In this document: piece after piece, positions 17,840 to 26,714 of the stretch
Layout of the letters: each line of letters opens with the position of its first letter
Position numbering within the stretch: the first letter of the stretch is position 1
Origin: CALXJE01 sp045537895
Lineage (GTDB): Bacteria; Bacillota; Clostridia; TANB77; CAG-465
DNA length: 64,000 nucleotides
Assembly: GCA_045537895.1 (NCBI GenBank)
Contig: JAZSQI010000012.1
Span: 62,001 to 126,000, forward strand
Direction: 5' to 3'
The notes under the pieces: generated by a model
Databases searched by the model: none
What the model was told of the DNA's origin: nothing
The model's input: the letters and a program-made list of their open reading frames with translations, nothing else
Translations under genes and position numbers: made by a program

Positions 17840-18346
17840 TTAATTGATACAATCATATATACCGGATATAAATGAATATCTTTTCCACTTATTATCAATT
17901 AAAAAGTCGTACTCAACCCCATTTGGTTTTTTAATATCGTCTGCAATGATTAGCTGATTTGTTTTAGTTAAATAATAACCTTTTTCAGAGTTTAAAGTTT
18001 CTACCTCAAAAACTTTACCATATACAGTTGGCTTTATAAATGCAAACTTAAACGGTATAATTACTTCGCCCTTAAATGATATCACACCACAAAGTTTTTT
18101 GCCTTTTTCTTCGATAGAGAGTGTAATAGATTTTCCATCATCTACCCAAAAAAACGAATAATGTTCTGCTTTAAATAAAAGTTTACCGTCTTCATAATCA
18201 TATAAATGAAATTTTCCTTCTGAAGTAGTAGCAATAATAATTTCTCTTTCTTTGTGTACATTAAGCTCATCATAAATATAATCTGTAATTTGCTTATCAT
18301 TTAAGAATAATGATTTTTTGCATTTAACTTTAAATTTTCTGGACAT
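17840..18346 (-). CDS. WG-repeat-like protein, short paralogue
   Basis: 168 residues from the ATG at 18346, chosen because GGAGAT lies just upstream; a longer reading would overlap the preceding gene. The opening (KFKVKCKKSLFLNDKQITDYIYDEL) parallels its neighbour's opening (VVNGIRLTDYIYEEV). The beta-rich body (LCGVISFKGEVIIPFKFAFI) resembles WG/KWG repeats, short beta units thought to form a propeller-like surface for protein binding. It follows the larger paralogue by 13 nt and was probably produced by tandem duplication and shortening. No signal peptide or catalytic motif. Role unknown. Confidence 0.65.
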   Translation of the reverse strand: MSRKFKVKCKKSLFLNDKQITDYIYDELNVHKEREIIIATTSEGKFHLYDYEDGKLLFKAEHYSFFWVDDGKSITLSIEEKGKKLCGVISFKGEVIIPFKFAFIKPTVYGKVFEVETLNSEKGYYLTKTNQLIIADDIKKPNGVEYDFLIDNKWKRYSFISGIYDCIN

Positions 18347-18359
18347 AGTTACATCTCCT

Positions 18360-19367
18360 TTATATTTCAAGTTCTTTCCATTTGCCATCTACCAGTATTT
18401 CATATTTACCAGTCATAGTAAGATTAATATCATTTGCGACTACAAACTTTTTCTTAGGAATAATGTAATAACCCCAAATACCATTCTTGCAAGCATTACA
18501 TGTTGTGCCAGTTCTAAGGTATGATTTAAAGTAATCATATTCTACTGGAACTTTCATTTCGCCATTGCTTGAATAGATTCCGTATTTACCATTTCTTTTT
18601 ACAAGAAGAAAATTATTACATGAATGTGGTATTCCTTCTGCTATTTGAATATCATCAAATTCTATTGGCAATATCTCTTTACCTTTAAAATTTACTACTC
18701 CATATTTTCCATTCTTCTTAACAGTAAGACACTCCAGTTTATTAAATTCATACATTCTAGATACATCAATTTCATCATAAACTTCTGATAGTATGACTCT
18801 TCCATCAATAGAATACAATCCACACTTGTCACTAGAGTTTTTAGTAAGTATACCTGCTACTATTCTTAACCAAGTGTCTTTTTCCTTATTTACAGTGTAA
18901 ATCAATTTACCTTTTAATGAGTATAGATGTATATAATCATAATCAAAATGAGCCTCTATAACATCTGAACATAGGCGTATACGTTGATACTCACAAGCAA
19001 CTATTTTATCTCCGTTAAATGAGTATACTCCTGCTTTATCTCCTCTATATACGCAAATATATTCTTTACCTAGCTCATTAAAAGTATCAAATGGTTTTTT
19101 AGAAAATTCAACACCTCTTGTAGTATATAAATAATATTTATCATCTTCGTTAATAAAAATATAATTCTTATTAACTACAAAAGATTTTCCTACATATTCA
19201 AATAATCTACTTCCTGTAGATTTATCGTAAATATGTAAAATAGTTTTTGAATATAATATATATTCGTTTTCTATTTCTAAAACTTCTTCATAGATGTAAT
19301 CTGTTAACCGTATTCCGTTTACAACCAATGCTTTTTTTGTGTCAGTACCAATATTAATTTTGCTCAT
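18360..19367 (-). CDS. WG-repeat protein
   Basis: 335 residues with several WG/KWG-type repeats, the clearest being KNGKYGVVNFKGKEILPIEF and RNGKYGIYSSNGEMKVPVEY, each with the pattern (K)-x-G-x-(Y/W)-G-(V/I)-x-(S/N)-x-x-G-(K/E)-x-x-(L/V)-P. The repeats start near residue 100 and reach almost to the end. No signal peptide or membrane segment, so it is probably cytoplasmic. Such proteins are common in Clostridia and mostly uncharacterised. It heads a two-gene unit with its own promoter. Confidence 0.8.
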   Translation of the reverse strand: MSKINIGTDTKKALVVNGIRLTDYIYEEVLEIENEYILYSKTILHIYDKSTGSRLFEYVGKSFVVNKNYIFINEDDKYYLYTTRGVEFSKKPFDTFNELGKEYICVYRGDKAGVYSFNGDKIVACEYQRIRLCSDVIEAHFDYDYIHLYSLKGKLIYTVNKEKDTWLRIVAGILTKNSSDKCGLYSIDGRVILSEVYDEIDVSRMYEFNKLECLTVKKNGKYGVVNFKGKEILPIEFDDIQIAEGIPHSCNNFLLVKRNGKYGIYSSNGEMKVPVEYDYFKSYLRTGTTCNACKNGIWGYYIIPKKKFVVANDINLTMTGKYEILVDGKWKELEI

Positions 19368-19419
19368 ACCTTAAATCCCCTTTCAAATTATTGATCGATT
19401 ATGTTTTTATTGTTAAATT

Positions 19420-19447
19420 ATTATATCATAATTATGTTAATTGTCAA
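19420..19447 (-). promoter_or_regulatory. Promoter of the WG-repeat gene pair
   Basis: On the minus strand TTGACA (19442-19447) and TATAAT (19420-19425) are 16 nt apart, about 50 nt upstream of the start codon. Confidence 0.75.
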
Positions 19448-19511
19448 ACTTATTATAATTTAATTACATAATCATTATATTTATTTTTCCAATAACATTT
19501 TTTAGACACAT

Positions 19512-19553
19512 AAAAAGAAACCCCTCCATACATTAAAATATAGATGGTCTCTT
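19512..19553 (-). terminator. Probable terminator downstream of the GNAT gene
   Basis: On the minus strand AAGAGACCATCTATA pairs imperfectly, with G-U pairs and a bulge, with TGTATGGAGGGGTTTCTT, followed by TTT. The gene-free stretch 19368-19657 otherwise contains only the promoter above. Confidence 0.5.
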
Positions 19554-19657
19554 AAATTTTCAAAATGGTTAATTTATTACTCGCGCCACCATAAAACAAG
19601 ACATATTTATTATATACTTAATTATACGTAAAAATTTTATTATAGATTCTTACTTTT

Positions 19658-20071
19658 CTACTTTTTAAGCCAAACATACACACCGTCTTGATTTTCTGGT
19701 TTATATTTAAATCCACATTTTACATAGAATTCTCTATTTCCATGTGTAGGAGTAGCTTCAATTTGAAACAAGTCGCCTTCATTTAGATTGTCTTGAACCA
19801 TTTGTAAAAGTTTTGTTACAACAATTTTTCCAAAACCTTTTCTTTGATAATCAGGATGAACTAAAATATCAGAAAGTACCCCTTTGCATGAATAGTCCCC
19901 AACTAACCTACCAAGGGCAACAGTTTTACCTTGAACTCTAACTGATACCTTACACATTGTATTGTTTAAGGCTTTTTCTACCTGTGTTAAATTTATTTCT
20001 TTCCAGCTCAAAACTTTTCTAAAATTTATAAAATCAATTGGATCTATATCATAAATAACAGAATACTCCAT
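19658..20071 (-). CDS. GNAT-family N-acetyltransferase
   Basis: 137 residues. The acetyl-CoA pyrophosphate-binding motif A is clear (LSDILVHPDYQRKGFGKIVV), followed by the motif B end (NREFYVKCGFKY). Substrate cannot be told from sequence; close small GNATs act on amino groups of metabolites, antibiotics or proteins. AGGAG precedes the ATG. It is the last gene of the run that starts at secG or rnr, 23 nt after its upstream neighbour. Confidence 0.85.
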   Translation of the reverse strand: MEYSVIYDIDPIDFINFRKVLSWKEINLTQVEKALNNTMCKVSVRVQGKTVALGRLVGDYSCKGVLSDILVHPDYQRKGFGKIVVTKLLQMVQDNLNEGDLFQIEATPTHGNREFYVKCGFKYKPENQDGVYVWLKK

Positions 20072-20094
20072 ATCAAAATCTCCTAAACTAAATA

Positions 20095-20595
20095 TTATTT
20101 CTTTACATCATTTTGTATATCATAAGTGTATTTAGATACTGTTTCATCCTCTTTACCATCATCCATAACTACCATTTTAGTTATAGCTATCTCTAAAACA
20201 GTATCATTATATAAATAATCATATGTATAGTCTATTGTTACTTCTTTGATATTTGCACTATTTGATATTTCACTATATACGTTTTGATATATACTATATA
20301 TTTCTTTATTAATATTCTCTGTTGTATCTGTTTCTATATTAATCTTAGGTAATCTAACTGATAAATTTACTGATTTGTTTTGTATTTCCATCTCTTTTCG
20401 TATATTTACATACTCAGCTACTACATTAGATTTAGGTATAGTAAGTGTTGTTCCAGTTCCTTCGTCTACATATACAATATTATCATTATTTTCATTTTGC
20501 AAAATAGCTGACATGAGCGCTAAAACGACTATAAATATACAAATTACAACGACAGCAATTCCTACAAACCTACTAAAATTAACCTCTTTATTCAT
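20095..20595 (-). CDS. Membrane-anchored extracytoplasmic protein, unknown
   Basis: 166 residues: one N-terminal membrane segment (about 10-32), then an extracytoplasmic beta/alpha domain (LPKINIETDTTENINKEIYS, VTIDYTYDYLYNDTVLEI). The pattern of a helix followed by paired beta strands recalls the DUF4163/PdaC-N type of domain, but this is a weak resemblance. Its ATG overlaps the end of the YibE/F gene by 8 nt, implying translational coupling and perhaps a shared function. Confidence 0.65.
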   Translation of the reverse strand: MNKEVNFSRFVGIAVVVICIFIVVLALMSAILQNENNDNIVYVDEGTGTTLTIPKSNVVAEYVNIRKEMEIQNKSVNLSVRLPKINIETDTTENINKEIYSIYQNVYSEISNSANIKEVTIDYTYDYLYNDTVLEIAITKMVVMDDGKEDETVSKYTYDIQNDVKK

Positions 20596-21811
20596 TTGTT
20601 ATCTTCCCTCTTTTCATCACTTTATTTTTAATACTATCTTTAATATCATTAAGCTCTTTCTTTATACCCCTATGTGAATACATTATACCACAAATAACTG
20701 AAGTAAATGGAATTGTAAAGAGCAGTCCTAAGCTTCCAATTAATGCTTGCAATATTTCAACAATTATAGCCTCTTTATTAAATAAATTTATTAACGAAGT
20801 ATCATAAGCAACTATTAAAACAACACTAGATAGACAACTACCTATATACGCTAAAACTAACGTATTAGTCATTGTTGCTATTATGTCTTGCCCTATAGTT
20901 ATACCAGACTTGACTATCTCTTTAAACGTAGGTTCTTTTACCTTATATGATATTTCTCTTAAAGAGGATGCAATATCTATTGATATGTCCATTATAGCAC
21001 CAATTGCTCCAATTATTATGGAAGCAAAAACTATTGCTTTTAAGTTTATCGGATTATCTAAATCAAGTAGCATTAAAAACATTGATTCTTCACTTGTATA
21101 GCCAGATAAATGTATTATGCTATCCATTATTACAAGTAATAATAATGAAATTAGCATACCACCAAAACATCCTAAAACGGTTGCTACACTTTTTTCATTT
21201 ATTCCATATACAATTATACTAGTAGATAATACTATAAATATACACGTTATTATAGCCATAAGATATATATTAAATCCTGCAAGTATAGATGGTATAAATA
21301 CAGTAAATATCGATAGTACAATAAAACATAAAGCGAGTATTGTATTGATACCTTTTGTTTTACCGAAAATAACTAAAAGAAGTATAAATATAACTCCTAA
21401 AAGTATAACTGGTGTTATTCTTTCTCTATCTACATATTTCCAAACCGTATTACCACCATCCTCATCTTCATAAGCATCAAGTAACAGTACTCTATCTCCT
21501 ACTTTAAGTTCTACCGCGTTTTCTGCATTAGGATAAGATATTATCTGCTCAGACTCTATTATACTTCCCTTATTTTTTTTACTTATAATCTTAGCTTCAA
21601 AGGTTATAGTTATATCTTTATCTTTTTCACTATTTCCAGCTTGTGCCACTTTTTCTTCTATATCTAATATATTTGTAATTTTAGCCTTTGTATACTCTAA
21701 ATCCAAACTACTAATACTATTACTATTTTCCAGTACTATTTTGTTCCCTATAAATATATATAGTATTGATAATATTACAGTAACAATATATATAATTTTC
21801 TTTTTAATCAT
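20588..21811 (-). CDS. YibE/F-family polytopic membrane protein
   Basis: 407 residues: an N-terminal membrane segment, an extracytoplasmic beta-rich domain (about 30-130, VGDRVLLLDAYEDEDGGNTV), then about seven membrane helices with the family's conserved GAIGAIMDISIDIASSL and MTNTLVLAYIGS blocks. YibE/F proteins are widespread in Firmicutes, and their transport role is not settled. It follows trmB by 16 nt. Family call is firm; function is not. Confidence 0.85.
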   Translation of the reverse strand: MIKKKIIYIVTVILSILYIFIGNKIVLENSNSISSLDLEYTKAKITNILDIEEKVAQAGNSEKDKDITITFEAKIISKKNKGSIIESEQIISYPNAENAVELKVGDRVLLLDAYEDEDGGNTVWKYVDRERITPVILLGVIFILLLVIFGKTKGINTILALCFIVLSIFTVFIPSILAGFNIYLMAIITCIFIVLSTSIIVYGINEKSVATVLGCFGGMLISLLLLVIMDSIIHLSGYTSEESMFLMLLDLDNPINLKAIVFASIIIGAIGAIMDISIDIASSLREISYKVKEPTFKEIVKSGITIGQDIIATMTNTLVLAYIGSCLSSVVLIVAYDTSLINLFNKEAIIVEILQALIGSLGLLFTIPFTSVICGIMYSHRGIKKELNDIKDSIKNKVMKRGKITNE

Positions 21812-21827
21812 ATATTTTTAATTCTCC

Positions 21828-22472
21828 TTATTTAAAATCAAATACTAATTTATATATTGGTCCTAATTTTGAAAATTTTTCTTCATACTCAGTAACTACA
21901 TTAAATATGTCTTCTTCCTTATGCAAATCCAAAGAAATATATTCCATATTAACTTTGTTTTTATTAAGATTAAGTATACTGTACTCAAATAACTTCCTAT
22001 TATCTGTTTTAAACTCTATATTCCCTTCATCACTTAATATATTTTTATATACTTCTAAAAAATCATCTGATGTAAGTCTTCTCTTACTATGTTTTTTCTT
22101 TGGCCAAGGGTCACTAAAATTAAGATAAATTTTGTCTACTTCTCCTTTTGTAAATACATCACATAATGTTTTAGCATCTACGTCAAGTAAAAACAAATTA
22201 TCAAGCTTAATGTTGTTTTTCACTTCAAATCTATTTAATTTCTTAATAGCTAAAGCAAGAACGGGCTTGCATACCTCTATACCAATATACAGCGTATCTT
22301 TATTTTGAGATGCCAGTGTAGAAACGAACGTTCCTTTTCCCATTCCTATCTCAATATGAATTTTAGTATAACCTTTTTCTTTCCACTTTCCTTTATACTC
22401 TTGTGGATTTAATATATACCTGTCACAATTTTGAAGAATTTCATCTTGATCTTTTACGTATCTTTGTCTCAT
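21828..22472 (-). CDS. trmB: tRNA (guanine-N7-)-methyltransferase (m7G46)
   Basis: 214 residues from the ATG at 22472; the GTG four codons earlier lies in the GGAGG ribosome site. The start MRQRYVKD, SAM-binding IEIGMGKGTFVSTLA, and the signature NFSDPWPKKKHSKRRL are diagnostic. TrmB methylates G46 in the tRNA variable loop using SAM. It directly follows an unknown membrane-protein gene in an otherwise colinear run. Confidence 0.96.
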   Translation of the reverse strand: MRQRYVKDQDEILQNCDRYILNPQEYKGKWKEKGYTKIHIEIGMGKGTFVSTLASQNKDTLYIGIEVCKPVLALAIKKLNRFEVKNNIKLDNLFLLDVDAKTLCDVFTKGEVDKIYLNFSDPWPKKKHSKRRLTSDDFLEVYKNILSDEGNIEFKTDNRKLFEYSILNLNKNKVNMEYISLDLHKEEDIFNVVTEYEEKFSKLGPIYKLVFDFK

Positions 22473-22484
22473 CTTTTCCTCCAC

Positions 22485-23174
22485 TTAGTTATTAATTAGA
22501 TATTCTATAGCACATACAAGTATATTTACCAATATTACAACTGGCGCAATTTTTAATATACTCGTATAATCTATTTTTACATTATTTTGCTCTAACTTTT
22601 CTATTCTTTGTTGTTTTTTTGCTATAGCTTCTTCATATTTATCTTGTTTTTTTGCTATTTGATATAGGTGGATTTTTACATCTAAAAGCGAAAAAGAGCT
22701 TCTTTGTGTATATCTATATTTTCTAGTAGTACAAGTGCACATATAAATTCCAATTGCAGTTATTACACCTACTGTAATTACATCAATGACAACAGGAAGT
22801 ATATTAAACAAGATAGTTAATATCACACTCTTTGTTTCCATTGCTAAAGCAACATCTCCTGCAAGCATTAGTACATATGCACCAAATGCAATAGCTGGTA
22901 TATAAAAATACGGAACCCATCCTGCTAAAAGAATAAGAAGTAGTATAATTATTCTTTCTTTTATTGTTTCAATAAATGATATTTTCTCTACCTTATCTAA
23001 TTCATAATTTAAATCAAGCTCTGACATAGAAAATACACATAATATAAATATGAATAATACAATTCCTATTATAGACAGTACATTTGTCTTTTTTAATATA
23101 TTGTTTTTTATAAAAAGACCCAATTCTTTTTTCTTTTCATTATTATTACTACTTTTCTTATTTACATTTTTCAT
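22485..23174 (-). CDS. Polytopic membrane protein, unknown
   Basis: 229 residues with a Lys/Asn-rich N-terminal cytoplasmic tail, about four to five membrane helices (near 32-50, 75-110, 120-145 and 205-225), and a charged coiled segment (about 165-195, KQDKYEEAIAKKQQRIEKLE). The ATG follows the rnr stop directly (TAGATG), so it is translationally coupled to rnr. No enzymatic motif seen. A structural or regulatory membrane protein specific to this lineage is the most that can be said. Confidence 0.7.
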   Translation of the reverse strand: MKNVNKKSSNNNEKKKELGLFIKNNILKKTNVLSIIGIVLFIFILCVFSMSELDLNYELDKVEKISFIETIKERIIILLLILLAGWVPYFYIPAIAFGAYVLMLAGDVALAMETKSVILTILFNILPVVIDVITVGVITAIGIYMCTCTTRKYRYTQRSSFSLLDVKIHLYQIAKKQDKYEEAIAKKQQRIEKLEQNNVKIDYTSILKIAPVVILVNILVCAIEYLINN

Positions 23175-25340
23175 CTAATCACCCACTATAACAAAATCAA
23201 TTTGTTTCATTTTATCATCAGCTCTTACAACCTGAATTTTTACTTTTTTTCCAATATCATATACTTTATTTGTTCTTTCTCCAATAAGCCTCATATTCTT
23301 TTCATCATATATATAGTAATCGTCGTCTAAACTTGCCATTGTAACTAGGCCTTCAACGGTATTTTGAAGTTTAACATACATTCCAAATTTAGTTACGCCA
23401 GATACAATTCCTTCATACTCATCTCCTAAGTGTTTTTTCATATATTTAGCTTTATATAAATCATCGAATTCTCTTTCTATTTCTGTAGCAAGCTTTTCTC
23501 TTTCTGAACTAGAATAACTATATTCTTTTGCCTGTTTATGAAGTTTTATCAGCATCTTATCATCTAAAATATAATTATTATCTATATATTCAGATATAAC
23601 TCTATGAATGAACAGGTCAGGGTATCTTCTAATTGGAGATGTAAAATGGCAATAATATTTAAATGCTAAACCAAAATGTCCTAAACAAAGTTCACTATAT
23701 TTAGCCAGTTTTAATGAACGCAGAATTAAAGAGGAAACTACCATTTTCTTTTTATCATCTTCACGAATTTTAGTATCACACATTACATCAGCAAGCGCTT
23801 TAGGATGTATCTTATTTATTCCTTTAATACTTGTTCCCATATTTACTAAAATTTCATTTAATTCTTTTAATCTATCTATATCTGGTTCTTCATGTATTCT
23901 ATATATAAAAGGTGCTTCTAAATGGAAGAATGTTTCTGCAATTACTTTATTTGCAGATAGCATAAACTCCTCTATTATATTATTTGCAAAACCAACTGTA
24001 TATGGCATTACATCGATAACCTCTCCATGTTCATCCAAAGTAATCTTAGTTTCCGGTAAATCAAAGTTAATACTTCCTTCTCTTTCCCTTTTCTTCTTTA
24101 ATATTCTAGCTAGATCTGCCATTATTTCTATATCTTCAATATAGTCCATATATTCGTATAAAGTATCTCTATTTGACCTATCTAAAACCTCTTGAACTTT
24201 TTCATAACTCATTCTCTTTGTTACATTTATAACAGACTTATATATTTTATTATCTAATACATTTCCTTTTCTATCAAATGTTATATCGACAGCTAAAGTA
24301 AGTCTATCTTCTCCTTGATTTAAACTACATATACCATTAGATAGCTCTTTTGGAAGCATAGGTATAACTAAATTAGGGGTATATATACTTGTCCCTCTTT
24401 TTATAGCTTCTTTGTCTAGATTAGTTCCACTTTTTACGTAATTACTTACATCAGCAATATGTACTGATAGGACATAATTACCATTTTTATCTATATTAAC
24501 TACAACAGCATCATCTAAGTCTTTAGCATCTTCTGAATCTATTGTAAATATTTTATTATTTCTAAAATCAATCCTATTTGCTAAGTTATCTTGAACCTTT
24601 AAACTAGCAACTTGTTTTGCTTCATTTAAAACTTCTGTAGGAAAATCTTTACTTATGTTATACCCTGCTAGAAGTGTTGTTCTATCAATATCATTGTCAT
24701 TTTCTTTTCCAATTATTTCTACAACAGTTCCCTCTGCTTTTTTACTTATTGTTGGGTATTTTGTTATGCATACTAATACTCTATCTAAATTATCTATACC
24801 ATGACATTTCTTTTGAGGTATATATATATCTTCTATAGCAGGGTTTATTGGAACGACAAAACCAAAATTATTATTCTTTTCAAATATTCCTGCTATCTTT
24901 TCGTCTGCTCTAGATATTATTTTAACTACCTTTCCTTCATTATTTTTACCTTCTGGTCTTTCTAATATTTTTACTAAAACAATATCATTATTAAATGCAA
25001 AATTAGAATTATCTTTTGATATATAAATATCTTTTTCATCAGATGTCATGTCCAATGTGTTTTCATTTTCTATAACTCTACCAAATCCAAAACTTTTTGA
25101 TTTTAATTCATACTTGCAAACACAATAATTATAATTATCTACTTTGCAAATTCTTTTACTATCGTCATAGTATATGTAGCCTTCTTTTTCTATAGTCTTT
25201 AGTATCTTTTCATAATCTTTAAATTGTTCCTTATGCACATCAAAGATGACAGCAATCTGTTTTGCGGTCATCTTTGAGTATTCTTTTGAATTTATATATT
25301 CTATTATTTTTTTCTTTCTAATTTGATCTTCTTTTTTCAC
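23175..25340 (-). CDS. rnr: Ribonuclease R (3'-5' exoribonuclease)
   Basis: 721 residues in the family order: an N-terminal winged helix (about 1-60), cold-shock domains, the RNB catalytic domain with FTIDSEDAKDLDDAVVV holding the metal-binding Asp residues, and a C-terminal S1 domain (YEGIVSGVTKFGMYVKL). RNase R degrades structured RNA and works with SmpB/tmRNA on stalled messages; smpB is elsewhere in the window (43027). The start is GTG at 25340, with AGGAG seven nt upstream. It is 20 nt from secG, the usual Firmicute order secG-rnr. Confidence 0.96.
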   Translation of the reverse strand: MKKEDQIRKKKIIEYINSKEYSKMTAKQIAVIFDVHKEQFKDYEKILKTIEKEGYIYYDDSKRICKVDNYNYCVCKYELKSKSFGFGRVIENENTLDMTSDEKDIYISKDNSNFAFNNDIVLVKILERPEGKNNEGKVVKIISRADEKIAGIFEKNNNFGFVVPINPAIEDIYIPQKKCHGIDNLDRVLVCITKYPTISKKAEGTVVEIIGKENDNDIDRTTLLAGYNISKDFPTEVLNEAKQVASLKVQDNLANRIDFRNNKIFTIDSEDAKDLDDAVVVNIDKNGNYVLSVHIADVSNYVKSGTNLDKEAIKRGTSIYTPNLVIPMLPKELSNGICSLNQGEDRLTLAVDITFDRKGNVLDNKIYKSVINVTKRMSYEKVQEVLDRSNRDTLYEYMDYIEDIEIMADLARILKKKREREGSINFDLPETKITLDEHGEVIDVMPYTVGFANNIIEEFMLSANKVIAETFFHLEAPFIYRIHEEPDIDRLKELNEILVNMGTSIKGINKIHPKALADVMCDTKIREDDKKKMVVSSLILRSLKLAKYSELCLGHFGLAFKYYCHFTSPIRRYPDLFIHRVISEYIDNNYILDDKMLIKLHKQAKEYSYSSSEREKLATEIEREFDDLYKAKYMKKHLGDEYEGIVSGVTKFGMYVKLQNTVEGLVTMASLDDDYYIYDEKNMRLIGERTNKVYDIGKKVKIQVVRADDKMKQIDFVIVGD

Positions 25341-25360
25341 TATTTACTCCTAAATTAAAA

Positions 25361-25600
25361 TTATTGCTTTGTTATTGCAATAGTAGTAAGGAAACAAAGA
25401 ATTATAAATGCGATACTAAAAATTACAGTAAGTTTAGATAATAGTCCATCTAAAGTTTTACCTTTATTTGCTCCATAAAATGTATTTGCACCAAGTGCAG
25501 CAGATCTACCATCTTTTGAAGATTGCATCATAACTATTACAACAATAACTATACCTACTAAAATAGTAAGCGATACTAATGTCCATGCTATCCAACCCAT
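25361..25600 (-). CDS. secG: Preprotein translocase subunit SecG
   Basis: 79 residues from the ATG at 25600, because GGAGG lies just upstream; a longer frame from 25615 would include it. There are two membrane helices with the conserved link MMQSSKDGRSAALGANTFYG. SecG assists SecYE translocation. It heads the rnr-trmB-yibE/F-GNAT run. Confidence 0.95.
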   Translation of the reverse strand: MGWIAWTLVSLTILVGIVIVVIVMMQSSKDGRSAALGANTFYGANKGKTLDGLLSKLTVIFSIAFIILCFLTTIAITKQ

Positions 25601-25705
25601 ATTAAATACCTCCATTTGTCTTTTTAACTTATAGTATTATATCATAAGAAAATACTGATTACAACTGTTTTACAATATATTTTCATATGCTTTTTAGCAT
25701 AAAAA

Positions 25706-25729
25706 TACCCTCAGAAATATCTAAGGGTA
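25706..25729 (-). terminator. Terminator of the Spo0A-C-like gene
   Basis: On the minus strand TACCCTTAG pairs with CTGAGGGTA (arms 25721-25729 and 25706-25714), followed by TTTTT. Confidence 0.75.
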
Positions 25730-25743
25730 CTCATTTGTCTTAT

Positions 25744-26574
25744 TTAACTTAAGTATTTAAGCATAAGATCCACCATTACAATTGAAGCATCACCTATTGA
25801 CAGTAACGAATGTGGTTTGTTGTCATTGTAATATTTTTTAAAATCTTTTGGATGATTGCTTCTAATAATTATATTAGTATACGTATTTGTTATTGCAGAT
25901 GCTATTGCACTAGGCCTTGTATCAAACTTTTCTGCAAGTTTTTCATACACTTCTGGTTTTGTATCAAAAGTAAGCTCTATTTTGTTTTCCAAAATGTGTT
26001 TTAGACACTTATAGCCTAATGATTTTTTACTTATACAGCAATCATTTAAGAATTCTTGCACAGAATTATAATTGATTTTTCTATCAATCAATACTCTATT
26101 TTCGTTAGTTAATTCATCTCCATAAACATATAAATATTCTTGACATGCTTTTATGAATTCACCAAGATGGGCACTTCCCCAATGCACACTACATCCATAT
26201 TTGTCAAAAAAATTTACATAATTATTAGGCATATTTGATATGCATAATGCGTATACATTTAATAATGCACTTTTAATTCTCCAAATTTCATTATTAAATT
26301 TTCTTGAAAGCGTTGGATAAACTGCTTGCTCTATGTCATAACTACATCCTAACCGGTTTTCAAGAATATATTTTAAATACTTAGCTCCCAAACAATTCAT
26401 TTCAATTTTAGGAAACTCACTTAAGAAACTATCAACCATTTCAGGTGTAATATTTACAAATTTCTGTTCCTGCTTGTTTTTAATAATAACTGCTTTTTCT
26501 ACTTCAATAGTTCTAACTCCATTTCTCCGTGCAAACCTTAACACTTTTTCATTATCTGTTATGATACAATACAT
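25744..26574 (-). CDS. Protein with two Spo0A C-terminal-like DNA-binding repeats, no receiver domain
   Basis: 276 residues. Two internal repeats, about 62-125 and 186-250, share the frame LG-x-K-x-LK-x-ILEN ... D ... VY-x-x-L-x-x-KF ... I-x-SA-x-x-N-x-Y. This frame matches the Spo0A effector domain (GY-x-YL, then I...VYP-x-(I/L)A-(K/R)-KF, then AI). Spo0A normally has a phosphoacceptor receiver domain first; here the N-terminal ~60 residues are short, carry no Asp-pocket motif and contain a basic stretch. A monomer with two DNA-binding heads could bind inverted or direct 0A-box-like sites without phosphorylation, which is inference. It is monocistronic, with a perfect promoter, an AAGGAGG site and its own terminator. 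Confidence 0.65.
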   Translation of the reverse strand: MYCIITDNEKVLRFARRNGVRTIEVEKAVIIKNKQEQKFVNITPEMVDSFLSEFPKIEMNCLGAKYLKYILENRLGCSYDIEQAVYPTLSRKFNNEIWRIKSALLNVYALCISNMPNNYVNFFDKYGCSVHWGSAHLGEFIKACQEYLYVYGDELTNENRVLIDRKINYNSVQEFLNDCCISKKSLGYKCLKHILENKIELTFDTKPEVYEKLAEKFDTRPSAIASAITNTYTNIIIRSNHPKDFKKYYNDNKPHSLLSIGDASIVMVDLMLKYLS

Positions 26575-26626
26575 AACCTTTCCTCCTTATATATTAATAT
26601 AATTTTTAATGTTTTAACTAATGTAT

Positions 26627-26655
26627 ATTATATCATTTGTTAGATTTTATGTCAA
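26627..26655 (-). promoter_or_regulatory. Consensus promoter of the Spo0A-C-like gene
   Basis: On the minus strand TTGACA (26650-26655), a 17-nt spacer and TATAAT (26627-26632), about 50 nt upstream of the start codon. Confidence 0.85.
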
Positions 26656-26684
26656 TTACACAGCATAAGTGGTAATAATATAAA

Positions 26685-26707
26685 AAGAATAGGTTTTCCC
26701 TATTCTT
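26685..26707 (-). terminator. Terminator of the ruvB-to-pgeF gene run
   Basis: AAGAATAGG (26685-26693) pairs with CCTATTCTT (26699-26707); on the minus strand TTTTT follows. Confidence 0.85.
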
Positions 26708-26714
26708 CTTAAAA

